A stretch of DNA of 64,000 nt from Sporobacter sp963675425. GTDB lineage: Bacteria; Bacillota; Clostridia; Oscillospirales; Oscillospiraceae. A program made the translations under genes and the position numbers. The notes below the pieces were generated by a model, which was not told where the DNA came from, ran no database searches, and saw nothing but the letters and a program-made list of their open reading frames with translations. Shown in pieces: positions 35,136 to 43,984 of this stretch; within the stretch, counting starts at the first letter, position 1; each line of letters starts with the position of its first letter. The stretch lies in assembly GCA_963675425.1 (NCBI GenBank), contig OY776214.1:1860001-1924000 (forward strand). Reading direction: 5' to 3'.

Positions 35136-35398
35136 AGTGCAATTCGACGGATTTTGTTTTTCTGCAATGAGCTGCGTTTAATGCTTAGGAGGGTCAGCGA
35201 ACTGTAGATCCAAAGCCAATCAAATCACCAAATTACGAGGTAATTGATTCGACTGTTTTTGCCTGAGTTTCTGGCAAGACAAAATATTGGCCCCAAAGAA
35301 AAGAGTAAACTTGGATGCTGTTTTATATAGCGTCCAGAGTTGTTTGCATACTGATTTTCAACAGTCTTATAAACAAGAACAACCGAGAGGTGTCATAT

Positions 35399-37258
35399 TT
35401 GGATAAACGCACACTACTCAAACAGTATTTTGGACACGACGACTTTCGGCCTGGTCAGGAGGCGTTGATCGATGCGCTGCTGTCTGGCCAGGATGTGCTG
35501 GGCGTGATGCCGACCGGCGCCGGGAAATCCATGTGTTATCAACTTCCGGCGCTAATGTTGCCAGGAATTACGCTGGTCGTTTCGCCTCTCATTGCACTGA
35601 TGAAAGATCAGGTATCCGCGCTGACTCAGGCTGGAGTCGCATCAGCCTACATCAACTCATCCTTGTCTGTCGCGCAATACCGCGAGGTGTTTCGCCGTGC
35701 ACAGACGGGCACCTATAAAATCATCTATGTCGCACCAGAGAGGCTGACAACCGACGATTTTCTGCTTTTTGCGCGGGGTACGGAAATTTCGTTGGTGGCC
35801 GTTGACGAGGCGCACTGCGTTTCCCAGTGGGGGCAGGACTTCCGGCCGAGCTATCTGGGCATTGCGGAATTTGTTGGCGGCCTGCCGAAACGCCCCACTG
35901 TGGGCGCGTTTACCGCCACCGCCACGGCCCATGTAAAGGCGGATATCGAAAAGCTTCTTTCGCTGCGGAACCCGCTTTGGATTACCACTGGCTTTGACCG
36001 ACCCAATCTCTATCTCGAGGTAGCGCAACCCAAAAGCAAAGAGACCTATCTGCGCGCTTTTCTCTCTAGGAAAACCGGACAGAGCGGCATTGTCTATTGC
36101 GCAACGCGTAAGGCGGTGGAGTCCGTCTGCGATAAGCTGCGACAGAGCGGTATATCCGCGACACGCTACCACGCGGGGCTGCCCGACGATGAGCGGCGGC
36201 AAAATCAGGACGATTTCGTCTATGACCGTGCCCGGGTTATGGTTGCCACCAACGCCTTCGGAATGGGGATCGACAAGTCGAATGTCAGCTTCGTTGTGCA
36301 CTACAATATGCCGAAGAACATCGAAAGCTATTACCAGGAGGCCGGCCGGGCAGGGCGGGATGGCGCGAAGGCCCATTGCGTGCTGCTGTACTCCGCCGCC
36401 GATGTACGGACAGCCCGCTTCCTTATTGAGAACGGAAAGGAAAACGAGACGCTTAGCCAAGAGGAACGCGCGTTGGTACGCCGCCGGGATCTGGAACGTC
36501 TGGATCAAATGGTAGCTTACTGTAAAACCACCGGCTGTCTGCGTAGCTTCCTGTTGATGTACTTTGGGGAGACGTCCCCCTCTGCATGCGGTAATTGCGG
36601 CAACTGCACTGGAGAAATGGTGCAGAGTGACATTACCGTTGAAGCTCAGAAAATTCTCTCCGCAGTAGCTCGTGTTGAGAAAAAATATTGCTCGGGTCTT
36701 GGCCTGACCCTGATCGTTCGTATGCTCCACGGCAGCCGGGAACAGCGTATTTTGCAGCTTGGGCTGGACAAGCTGCCCACCTACGGTATTCTGCATGAAT
36801 TAGACCGCACACAGATTCGCGCGTATATCGACCATCTGATAGAGGAAGGCTATCTCGTTTTGAGTGACGGCGAATATCCGGTGCTGCACCTGACTGAGCA
36901 AGCAGGTGAAGTGCTTTTCCGAGGCAAGCGTGTGACGCTTACCACCCGCAGACAAGCGAAAGCAGAAAAAGTCATTTCCCGCAGGGGCGCGAAGGCAGGA
37001 TCTGCGCAGACGGATGACAGTCTTCTGGAAGCGCTTAAGGGGCTGCGCAGTCAATTGGCAAAAAATCAAAATGTACCCGCATATGTTATTTTTTCCAACG
37101 CTACCCTAGCAGACATGGCCGAGAAGCAGCCCACCGCGACTGCAGATTTTTTGCAGGTTTCCGGCGTCGGTGAGGTGAAGGCCGCAAGATATGGAAGCGA
37201 GTTTCTGGCGGAGATCAGGAGATGGAAAGTGGAGGCAGAAGTCCATGAAAACAAATGA
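35399..37258 (+). CDS. recQ: RecQ-type DNA helicase
   Basis: A TTG at 35399 placed 5 nt after GAGAGGTG gives MDKRTLLKQYFGHDDFRPGQ, the family-typical start. The frame upstream of it is open but has no ribosome site. The 619 residues include Walker A MPTGAGKSMCYQ, DEAH VDEAHCVSQWGQDFRP, helicase C with QEAGRAGRDG, the zinc-binding Cys (CLRS... ACGNCGNC), a winged-helix RQC domain and a C-terminal HRDC-like domain. Its last 14 nt contain the start of the reverse transcriptase gene, so the two are translationally coupled. It may be a defence-associated paralogue and not the housekeeping RecQ. Confidence 0.93.
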   Translation: MDKRTLLKQYFGHDDFRPGQEALIDALLSGQDVLGVMPTGAGKSMCYQLPALMLPGITLVVSPLIALMKDQVSALTQAGVASAYINSSLSVAQYREVFRRAQTGTYKIIYVAPERLTTDDFLLFARGTEISLVAVDEAHCVSQWGQDFRPSYLGIAEFVGGLPKRPTVGAFTATATAHVKADIEKLLSLRNPLWITTGFDRPNLYLEVAQPKSKETYLRAFLSRKTGQSGIVYCATRKAVESVCDKLRQSGISATRYHAGLPDDERRQNQDDFVYDRARVMVATNAFGMGIDKSNVSFVVHYNMPKNIESYYQEAGRAGRDGAKAHCVLLYSAADVRTARFLIENGKENETLSQEERALVRRRDLERLDQMVAYCKTTGCLRSFLLMYFGETSPSACGNCGNCTGEMVQSDITVEAQKILSAVARVEKKYCSGLGLTLIVRMLHGSREQRILQLGLDKLPTYGILHELDRTQIRAYIDHLIEEGYLVLSDGEYPVLHLTEQAGEVLFRGKRVTLTTRRQAKAEKVISRRGAKAGSAQTDDSLLEALKGLRSQLAKNQNVPAYVIFSNATLADMAEKQPTATADFLQVSGVGEVKAARYGSEFLAEIRRWKVEAEVHENK

Positions 37259-38987
37259 TAGTACAAGGGTTTGGGTTGACAAGGCATATAAAAAGCTGAA
37301 GGGTAGCGTGTATTTTGATAAAACACAGCTTCCGCTGCTCCACGAACTGGTGCGTTTTGAGAAAAAGGGTGTTTCCAAAGCACTGGACCGCCTGACTGAC
37401 CTGCTGGAGGATGGAGACGACGAAAGCTGGGCGGATTACGAATCGGATATTACCGATAAGATCGACGCGCTGGTATACCCCAAAAAGCTCTGTTCCTGGG
37501 ATGACAATCAAGTGATTTTCAATGTGGACGACGAGCCCATTGAAATGAAAAAAGCACAGTATTTTATCAATTTGCCCGTGGAAGGCCATATTCTCGGTAC
37601 GTTATGGGTGCTTACGGTAGGCGCGCTTTTGGACAGCCGGGAAGAAGCGGCTACTTTTTCTATGTATGAGCATTCCTATGGAAACCGTCTCCGGAAAAAC
37701 CTCTACAATACCGACAAGGAAATCACCTATTCGCCTTATCTGTTTGAACCCTATTTTTCTCAGTACGAAAACTGGCGGGATAAGGCGCTAGCTTACGCCA
37801 AGGAACGACTAGATGATAAGCAGGACGCCCTCATATTTACGCTGGATTTGCGCAGCTTTTTTTATTCCGTACATACTCCCAAAGCCAGCTTTGATACGAT
37901 TTTAGATATTGAAAGCAATGATCTGCTACCTGCGTGGGTCCCACGTGTGCATGAATTTATCTATCGCGTGCTGGAGTGTTATTCAAAAAAGGTTCGTTCC
38001 ATCAACAAAGATCCCGAACTGGCCTTGGGGGAGCGCATCTTTCTCCCCATTGGATTTTTGCCCTCAAACATTCTTTCCAACTGGGTGCTGACTCCCTTTG
38101 ACGAGGCAATCTGCCAGCGCTTTAATCCTGTGTATTACGGCCGCTATGTGGATGATATCATTATTGTTGACAAGGTTGAGAAAAACAGCCCTTTGCGCAA
38201 AAAGGCCCAGGGGAAAAGCGAAGACAATTCAAAGTTAACGGCACAAGACGTGATCGCTCACTATTTTTACTCCTGCCTATCTGCTAAAGGAACCAAGATC
38301 TGTTGTCAGAACGCACTTTTTGTGCCGCTCAATTATAAGGAAATGACGCCTGATCAAAAGAAGGCTTACAAAGCGGCGCAAGAGAAGGAGGCAAATAAAC
38401 CTAACCCCTTTAGTGTCTATCGCATCAACACTGAAATTTTGCCAGAAAATAGTGCTGAAAACATCAGCTCCGACATTCAGATTCAAAACGACAAGGTAAA
38501 GGTTTTTTACTTCCGCGAGGGGGCTACCCGTGCACTGCTTGATTGCTTCCGTACGCAGATCGGGCAAAACGCCAGCGAGTTCCGCTCCCTGCCGGACATG
38601 GAACGTGTGTTGGATAAAAATGATTACAGTGAAATTTTCAAGCTACAAAATGATGAAACCCTTCACAAACTCCGCGGTATATCATCTGTTTCGTTGGATC
38701 GATTTTCTATGTCAAAGTTCCTAGGAAAATATCGTAAAGCAAGCAGTATGATTCGGGATAAAAAGGAGAATGCCTTCGAGCGGGACCTGCTCAGTATTCT
38801 GAGCAAACGAACACTGATTGAAAACTATACCTTGTGGGAACGGCTGTTGGAAATAATGATCGTCAATGATCGTCTGGACAGCTATGAAAAGCTTGCAAAA
38901 ACATGCTTGCGGCAATTGATGCCTATCATTTCCCAAGCCCAGCGCTTATTTCAAAAGTGCGATACGAGCATACTGCACTGCTGTTGA
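37245..38987 (+). CDS. Reverse transcriptase of a DRT1-like (RT-nitrilase) defence system
   Basis: The ATG at 37245 follows GGAGGCAGAAGTCC and lies inside the end of recQ. The 580 residues hold an RT palm with FTLDLRSFFYSV (Asp201) and RYVDDIIIV (YVDD at 301-304), separated by a long insert typical of Abi/UG-type RTs, and a helical C-terminal region. In the DRT type 1 (UG1-like) proteins known to me the RT is fused to a nitrilase domain of about this total size. Here the frame ends at 38987, while the nitrilase continues in the -1 frame from 38888. The defence role is inferred from the family. Confidence 0.88.
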   Translation: MKTNDSTRVWVDKAYKKLKGSVYFDKTQLPLLHELVRFEKKGVSKALDRLTDLLEDGDDESWADYESDITDKIDALVYPKKLCSWDDNQVIFNVDDEPIEMKKAQYFINLPVEGHILGTLWVLTVGALLDSREEAATFSMYEHSYGNRLRKNLYNTDKEITYSPYLFEPYFSQYENWRDKALAYAKERLDDKQDALIFTLDLRSFFYSVHTPKASFDTILDIESNDLLPAWVPRVHEFIYRVLECYSKKVRSINKDPELALGERIFLPIGFLPSNILSNWVLTPFDEAICQRFNPVYYGRYVDDIIIVDKVEKNSPLRKKAQGKSEDNSKLTAQDVIAHYFYSCLSAKGTKICCQNALFVPLNYKEMTPDQKKAYKAAQEKEANKPNPFSVYRINTEILPENSAENISSDIQIQNDKVKVFYFREGATRALLDCFRTQIGQNASEFRSLPDMERVLDKNDYSEIFKLQNDETLHKLRGISSVSLDRFSMSKFLGKYRKASSMIRDKKENAFERDLLSILSKRTLIENYTLWERLLEIMIVNDRLDSYEKLAKTCLRQLMPIISQAQRLFQKCDTSILHCC

Positions 38988-40465
38988 CTCTTCGGGCGGC
39001 AATCTGCCGAACCTCAGCGCTGTGCTGGGGCGAAAAAATTGACAAGGTTCTCAATAATATACAAAAGAAGGCTCAAGATTTGCTTCCCGGAAAAGCAAAT
39101 TTATTTTCAGAAGAAAGCTTGACCGGAATGAGAGCTGCCTATTGCCAAAGCCGTATGGTCAATAAATATGTACTACCCTTGCCAATCAGTTGGCTGGATC
39201 ATTCGGCTATTGCCAATTCCGAGGGAAAAACCATCAACCTGTGCCATCTGGAGAGCTTAGTTGAGAATGCGAACTGGAAAGCAAGCTCGGAAGATTATAT
39301 TTATTTCCCTTACATGGTAACGCCCCAGGAAATTGCCTATGCACTGGCCTGCAAAAATATTGCATGGGGAAAGCCGCTAACGTCCACGGATAAGCAATGG
39401 GAGAACATTAAAGAGCGATACCTGAAATGGAACTATGGCGTTGACAACGTGGATGAAAATGAAAACAAATTCGACGAGGTTCACGCAAAACTCATGCCTG
39501 ATGTCGGGAATTATTTAGATAAGCCTTGCTACGCCGTATCCATCACTTCGCCTGCAAGTAAAAGAATCAAGATAGCTATTGGCAACGCTCGCCTTTACAA
39601 AGAGGACTTCAAATTAGCTCTGACAGGAAAGCCAAACCGAACCTACGCCAGATATCGCCAAGCTTCTCTACTTTTGAAGGAGGCTATTCACTCAAAAGTG
39701 GATCTGCTGGTGCTGCCGGAGAGTTATCTGCCATGGGAATGGCTGCCGGATGTCTCACGCCTATGTGCCAACAACCAAATTGCGCTTGTGACAGGCGTTG
39801 AACATATCTTGTCACCCAAGAAAGAGGGTAATTCACAAGACATTCCGCAAAAAGTATACAACCTAACCGCGGTGATTCTACCATATCACAAGGATGACTA
39901 TAAATTTGCCCATGTAGTGTATCATCAAAAAACACACTTTTCACCAAATGAGCTGCGGCAAATCAAGGGCTACCGTTTAGAGCCATTTGAGGGCAAAGAG
40001 TACCAGCTTTTTCAGTGGCGGGATCTGTGGTTTTCCGTCTACTGCTGTTATGAGCTGGCTTCTATTGCAGAACGTTCTCTATTCCAGTCGTTTGCCGACC
40101 TTACTGTGGCGGTTGAATGGAACAAGGATGTGTCATATTTCAGCAGCATCGTGGATTCTCTTTGCCGCGATCTACACTGTTATTGTATTCAGGCAAACTC
40201 CTCCGATTACGGAGACAGCAGGGTAATGTCGCCATCTAAAACTGAGCTGCGTGACATCATCAAAACCAAGGGAGGAATCAATTATACCATTTTAGTGGAT
40301 GAAATTGATATCGACGCCTTACGCGAGTATCAACGCAAAGAATATGAGTTGCAGCGAGATGACGAAACTTATAAGCCCACCCCGCCAAACTTCAAGCCCC
40401 AAATAACTGAACACAAGCAAAGGGGCACACTATGGGACTATATTAATAGCAGCTCAAATTTGTAA
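38888..40465 (+). CDS. Nitrilase (C-N hydrolase) half of the RT-nitrilase, -1 frame
   Basis: The -1 frame opens after a TGA at 38885. The first ATG is at 38903, but no ribosome site precedes it. Continuing the RT from the A5 run at 38897-38901 gives YEKLAK-NMLAAIDAYHF, a natural-looking helix, so the ancestor was probably one protein of about 1100 residues. Counted from that ATG, the nitrilase triad is Glu273 (LVLPESYLP), Lys343 (YHQKTHF) and Cys382 (YCCYELA), so the hydrolase looks intact. Residues 1-200 are a linker and helical domain. Expression needs a -1 shift, re-initiation, or correction of the A-run if it is a sequence error. Confidence 0.85.
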   Translation, partial: KACKNMLAAIDAYHFPSPALISKVRYEHTALLLTLRAAICRTSALCWGEKIDKVLNNIQKKAQDLLPGKANLFSEESLTGMRAAYCQSRMVNKYVLPLPISWLDHSAIANSEGKTINLCHLESLVENANWKASSEDYIYFPYMVTPQEIAYALACKNIAWGKPLTSTDKQWENIKERYLKWNYGVDNVDENENKFDEVHAKLMPDVGNYLDKPCYAVSITSPASKRIKIAIGNARLYKEDFKLALTGKPNRTYARYRQASLLLKEAIHSKVDLLVLPESYLPWEWLPDVSRLCANNQIALVTGVEHILSPKKEGNSQDIPQKVYNLTAVILPYHKDDYKFAHVVYHQKTHFSPNELRQIKGYRLEPFEGKEYQLFQWRDLWFSVYCCYELASIAERSLFQSFADLTVAVEWNKDVSYFSSIVDSLCRDLHCYCIQANSSDYGDSRVMSPSKTELRDIIKTKGGINYTILVDEIDIDALREYQRKEYELQRDDETYKPTPPNFKPQITEHKQRGTLWDYINSSSNL

Positions 40466-40683
40466 ATAAACTGCGCATTTTTCCTTTGAGGTGGAGTAGA
40501 TTAGCCTTCTGCACGGGCAGATCTCGATGAGTTCTGGCTCGGTAGCTTGCCGGCCTGCTGGAGGGCTTATAGCCGGGCATGCATGGACATGCTGTATATT
40601 TATGGCACAGCATGTCTGCGCCTGTTGCTGTCGAGGGTTGCAAGTGGTATCAGGTGTATATGAAAACTGGAGGGCCCAAAATC

Positions 40684-40909
40684 ACAGGAAAGAAGCAGGA
40701 TTTTGAGCGACAATCCTGTAAACTTAAAAAACAAAATTCACAGGAATTAAGCAGCTTTCTGAGTAACTATTTTGCTTAAATGTGGTTGCATAATAGATAT
40801 CAATGACGTGCTATTTCACGTTCGCAAAAATCACAGGAAACTGGTGCAATCCACCATCGGCATAACCACAGGGAATGAGGTGAATCCGAGAATGGGGAAA
40901 TTACAGGAA
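40684..40909 (+). repeat. Five spaced ACAGGAA-type repeats
   Basis: The core ACAGGAA occurs at 40684, 40740, 40833 and 40903, and as ACAGGGAA at 40868, all in the same direction. Most copies are preceded by AAA(A/T)TC and some are followed by A-AGCAG or similar. They lie 250-470 bp inside the tRNA-Ala fragment, where arm-type sites of tyrosine integrases are often found. Confidence 0.6.
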
Positions 40910-41072
40910 ACGAGCTGAATAGCAGTAGACCTGCTCTGCTCTTGCTACTTCAGGATGCCTTGCAGTTCATAGACTCCCTTGAATTTCTAACCGCATGGCC
41001 ACGCCATAAAAGGGTGAAAAAATACTCCGGTCTGTAGAGTGGAAAAAGTGGAATGTGAGTGGAATGAAAAAT

Positions 41073-41130
41073 AAAACACCGGAAATTAAGGAGATTTCGG
41101 AGCCCGAAACCCTTGATTTTCGGTGTTTTT
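41073..41130 (+). terminator. Terminator-like hairpin near the element end
   Basis: AAAACACCG (41073-41081) pairs with CGGTGTTTT (41121-41129), with an inner TTTCGG/CCCGAAA stem, and is followed by T residues. It is palindromic enough to act in both directions. Confidence 0.7.
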
Positions 41131-41154
41131 CAGTTGGATGCGAACGTCAAAAAA

Positions 41155-41201
41155 GAATGGCATTCAAGAGGTCAGCGGTTCGATCCCGCTTATCTCCACC
41201 A
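41155..41201 (+). other. 3' 47 nt of tRNA-Ala(GGC): attachment-site remnant
   Basis: The sequence runs from the anticodon loop (GAATGGCATTC, anticodon GGC at 41159-41161) through the variable region AGGTC, the T arm GCGGTTCGATCCCGC and the acceptor TATCTCC to ACCA. The distance from anticodon position 36 to A76 is exactly 40 nt. The 5' half of the tRNA is absent and is replaced by element sequence. This is the classic structure of an attR left by an integrative element inserted in a tRNA 3' end. The intact tRNA should lie at the other end, outside this window or lost. Confidence 0.85.
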
Positions 41202-41229
41202 AACAAGACTGGGAAAGACGCTTAGGCAG

Positions 41230-41265
41230 AAGCCTTGAAAACACTATGTTTTCGAGGCTTTTTGC
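41230..41265. terminator. Terminator after the tRNA-Ala fragment
   Basis: AAGCCTTGAAAAC (41230-41242) pairs perfectly with GTTTTCGAGGCTT apart from one G-T pair (41248-41260) and is followed by TTTG. It is probably the original terminator of the tRNA gene. Confidence 0.8.
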
Positions 41266-41385
41266 TTTGCCGTGAAGCAACGTGTTATCTGCTTCCTGTA
41301 AAACAGCCGCGATGTCATCTGGTATTTCAATATAAATATCTGAATTGTAAAACGGGTAATAATCCCGCAAATTGATCTTTGCCAT
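41260..41385 (-). pseudogene. N-terminal fragment of a small sigma-factor-like gene
   Basis: GGAGGG precedes an ATG at 41385 that opens MAKINLRDYYPFYNSDIYIEIPD, the conserved start of the short sigma-70-like proteins common on clostridial conjugative elements. After about 40 residues the similarity ends, and the frame runs through the tRNA terminator region, so the sigma regions 2 and 4 are missing. It suggests that an older element occupied this site. Confidence 0.65.
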
Positions 41386-41489
41386 ACTGGAGACCCTCCG
41401 TTTCGATTATTGAGTGAGGAAAAACCGAAACGGAGGGCGGAGATCGGCATCCGATAGAAAGTAATGTTTTAAGTAATCTGGAACAATAA

Positions 41490-41530
41490 AAAAAGCCTGC
41501 AATTTGGCAACAGCAAATTGCAGGCTTTTT
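41490..41530. terminator. Strong palindromic terminator
   Basis: AAAAAGCCTGCAATTTG (41490-41506) pairs perfectly with its complement at 41514-41530 across a 7-nt loop, with A- and T-runs on either side. It can act on both strands. Confidence 0.9.
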
Positions 41531-41703
41531 ATGACCTACCTTAATCGTTATAGCGTTTTCATAAAGACAGACGTAGTGAACGCCGTCTTTATTTTAAGCT
41601 CCTTCTAATCGCACGCGGTGTGATCTTCATCTTTGCCCCTTTGAGCAAAATGTTAAGTCACGGAGAGACATACAAATTACATGGAACACAAGCTAGATAT
41701 AGC

Positions 41704-41735
41704 AAACTCCTACCTTAAGGAAGGCAGGAGTTTTT
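41704..41735 (+). terminator. Terminator hairpin
   Basis: AAACTCCT at 41704-41711 pairs with AGGAGTTT at 41726-41733, extended by CCTT/AAGG, and is followed by T residues. No gene that it obviously serves lies directly upstream. Confidence 0.75.
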
Positions 41736-41952
41736 ACATCCTTGTTCGGTAGCCAGGCTGTCATAGCGCTGTTGTTGATGCGCCTTAGACCCTATAACTT
41801 TGCGTCACTGCCTTTAAACAGTTTTGCCCTTATCAATTATTAATTTTTCCAGCTTTCTGACTAATGATTATAAAAGTCGCTTTACATATAACATGTAATA
41901 AAACCAGTGATAAGGGACATGAAATGAATAAAACTAGGGTAACAATGGGTTC

Positions 41953-41981
41953 TTGAACAAAAAACCAAAATCGTTTATAAT
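41953..41981 (+). promoter_or_regulatory. Promoter of the ECF sigma gene
   Basis: TTGAAC (41953-41958), a 17-bp spacer and TATAAT (41976-41981), 93 bp before the sigma-factor start codon. Confidence 0.72.
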
Positions 41982-42074
41982 TACCACATAAGACATAATT
42001 AAGGGAAATGCGGATTAATTAATCTCGGTCGAAAAGGACATCAAGTATGAAACTCAATAATAGGCGGTGAAAAG

Positions 42075-42333
42075 ATGGGGCTTAGCGATACCCAACGTCA
42101 GGCTATTGAAAAATTATATATGGATATGTACTACTCATTATCGGCTTATGCACAAAGCGCGCTGAATGACCGCTCTCTGGCTGAAGAAGCTGTTCAGGAC
42201 ACATTCAGAATTGCGTGTGCAAAAGCCGATAAATTTTTATCCAGTCCCAATCCGAAGGGCTGGTTGTTAAATACCCTGAAATATGTCATTAAAAATTCGA
42301 TTCGCAGTCGCGCAGTTCTTAACAGGATAGTAG
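42075..42333 (+). pseudogene. ECF sigma factor, region 2 part, interrupted by IS21
   Basis: The ATG follows GGCGGTGAAAAG. The 86 residues up to the IS edge show sigma region 2: KLYMDMYYSLSAYAQSALND, SLAEEAVQDTFRIACAKAD, PKGWLLNTLKYVIKN. The last five bases, AGTAG, are duplicated after the IS. Joining to 44776 without the IS gives NRIVVTSMNFDEN in frame and a complete sigma factor of 165 residues. The genes downstream (DUF4367 anti-sigma factor and a secreted protein) are its expected partners. In the present state region 2 is separated from region 4, so the factor should be inactive. Confidence 0.9.
42329..42333. repeat. 5-bp target duplication AGTAG, left copy
   Basis: AGTAG at 42329-42333 is repeated at 44771-44775, directly flanking IS21 copy 2. 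Confidence 0.85.
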
Positions 42334-42475
42334 TGTGAATGGTAAAATAAACTACACAGATTTCCGCCAATAGAACTACCCAGTTATTCGCCACAAAGTG
42401 CACACTTTCTCGCCAGAAAATGCGCAGTTTCCGTTCGTCTGGTAAAATAACGCCAGCGAATGGAGGCGGCAAGAA

Positions 42476-43984
42476 ATGAAGGGGTATTGTGTGTACAGTC
42501 AAATTCAGCAGTTAAAAGAAAAGGGATTCAAGAAGAATACCGTTGCGAAGATGCTTGGCATAAACCGTCGGACAGTAAACCGTTACTGGGATATGCTCGC
42601 CGACGATTATGAATTAAACGCCACAAATATATGCCGGGAGAAAGCTCTTGGTGAATATGAGGCCACCATCCTCAAATGGCTGCGTGATTATCCGTCAATG
42701 AGCGCTGCGCAGGTGTGCGATTGGCTCAAGGAGCATTACAGTGCCGAATTTACCGAGCGGACAGTCAGCCGTTTTGTAAAAGGCCTTCGAGACGAGTACG
42801 GCATCAAAAAAATCACAGAGCCGAGGGAATACGAGGCCGTCGCCGAGCTTCCGATGGGTCAACAGATGCAGGTCGATTTCGGTGAGAAATGGATGAAGGA
42901 CGTGGGGGGCGGGCGCATAAAAGTTTACGTTGCTGCCTTTGTTCTCTCCCGTTCCAGATACAAATACGCCGAAGCCCAGTCCCGGCCGTACAGGGCGACA
43001 GACCTTGTAGCTGCCTGCCATCGTTGTTTCAGATATATCGGCGGTATGCCGCATGAGATTGTCTTTGACCAGGACAGTATCGTCTGTGTCTCCGAGAACA
43101 ACGGCGATATCATCCATACATACGAATTTGAGAAACTACGACAGGAGTGCAAATTCAGCGTATATATGTGCCGCGGCGCCGATCCGGAAAGCAAGGGGAA
43201 GATTGAGAGCGTCGTCAAATATGTCAAGGGGAACTTTCTTGAAAACCGCATATATGTTGACGACGGTATCCTGAACGGTAGCCTTCTTGACTGGCTTGAC
43301 CGCACCGCCAACGCAAAAATCCATGGCACGACTAAGCGCGTCCCTGCAGAGGTTTTCAAAGAGGAACAGAACTACCTCCGGCCGCTCATCAGCATTCCGG
43401 AAAACAAGGACGCCTTCGTCTGCCGGTCAGTGCGCAAGGATAATACCATCGTTTATGGCAGCAACCGCTATTCCGTTCCGCTCGGAACATATACAAACAA
43501 CCCTGAAGTCCATGTAGTGGAACAGGACGGTTTCCTTCTCATACAAACGGTTTTCGGCGACGATATTTGCCAGCACAGGATTTCTACCGGCAAGGGTATG
43601 CTCTTACAGAACCATCATCATCTCAGAGACCGCAGCACCAGCCTCGACCGCATACAGGATGAGCTGAACGCGCTGCTTAATGGAAAAGCGTCAGATTTTC
43701 TTCAAGCGATACGCGCCGATAAGACCCGTTACACACGTGACCAGTTTAGGCTCATGCGAACGCTATTTGATAGATACGGGCTCACCGCCACGCTGGAGGC
43801 CATCGATTTTTGCAGTGGGAGCAGACTTTTCAGCGTCAATTATATGAAGGACTATCTGGAGCACTCCGCTACGCCGGTCATCACGCATGAGATCCCGATT
43901 ATCCCGATAAGCGACAGAAAATATCACATCACGACCGAGAAGCGCCCCCTTGAGGTCTATGCGAAAGTGGGTGCCGGTAAGTGA
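42476..43984 (+). CDS. istA: IS21-family transposase IstA (copy 2)
   Basis: Identical in product to the 10268-11776 gene: a 502-residue DDE transposase with an N-terminal helix-turn-helix, a catalytic core from MQVDFGEKWM and a C-terminal NRYSVP region. It overlaps istB by 4 nt. Confidence 0.96.
   Translation: MKGYCVYSQIQQLKEKGFKKNTVAKMLGINRRTVNRYWDMLADDYELNATNICREKALGEYEATILKWLRDYPSMSAAQVCDWLKEHYSAEFTERTVSRFVKGLRDEYGIKKITEPREYEAVAELPMGQQMQVDFGEKWMKDVGGGRIKVYVAAFVLSRSRYKYAEAQSRPYRATDLVAACHRCFRYIGGMPHEIVFDQDSIVCVSENNGDIIHTYEFEKLRQECKFSVYMCRGADPESKGKIESVVKYVKGNFLENRIYVDDGILNGSLLDWLDRTANAKIHGTTKRVPAEVFKEEQNYLRPLISIPENKDAFVCRSVRKDNTIVYGSNRYSVPLGTYTNNPEVHVVEQDGFLLIQTVFGDDICQHRISTGKGMLLQNHHHLRDRSTSLDRIQDELNALLNGKASDFLQAIRADKTRYTRDQFRLMRTLFDRYGLTATLEAIDFCSGSRLFSVNYMKDYLEHSATPVITHEIPIIPISDRKYHITTEKRPLEVYAKVGAGK

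Larger units (their letters stand above)
40466..41154. other. Non-coding end region of the putative integrated element
   Basis: About 690 bp without a convincing gene. The region contains the ACAGGAA-type repeats at 40684-40909, a triple GTGGAA run at about 41040-41066, and a terminator-like hairpin at 41073. It ends at the tRNA-Ala fragment. Confidence 0.55.
41386..42074. other. Intergenic region with two terminators and a promoter
   Basis: No gene is recognised. The region holds hairpins at 41490 and 41704, a weak AAAGAC/GTCTTT stem near 41562-41592, and the promoter at 41953 for the sigma-factor gene. Confidence 0.5.

Noticed and set aside
35657..36796. A 379-codon minus-strand open frame inside recQ.
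   Set aside because: It is antisense to a fully recognised helicase, has no ribosome site and matches no family pattern.
38895..38904. A programmed -1 ribosomal frameshift site in the RT-nitrilase.
   Set aside because: The sequence GCAAAAACATG is not a full X-XXY-YYZ heptamer, and no stimulatory stem was recognised after it. It is kept only as one option in the findings.
40684..40909. A CRISPR array formed by the ACAGGAA repeats.
   Set aside because: The repeats are only about 10 bp, the spacing varies from 35 to 93 bp, and no cas genes are present.
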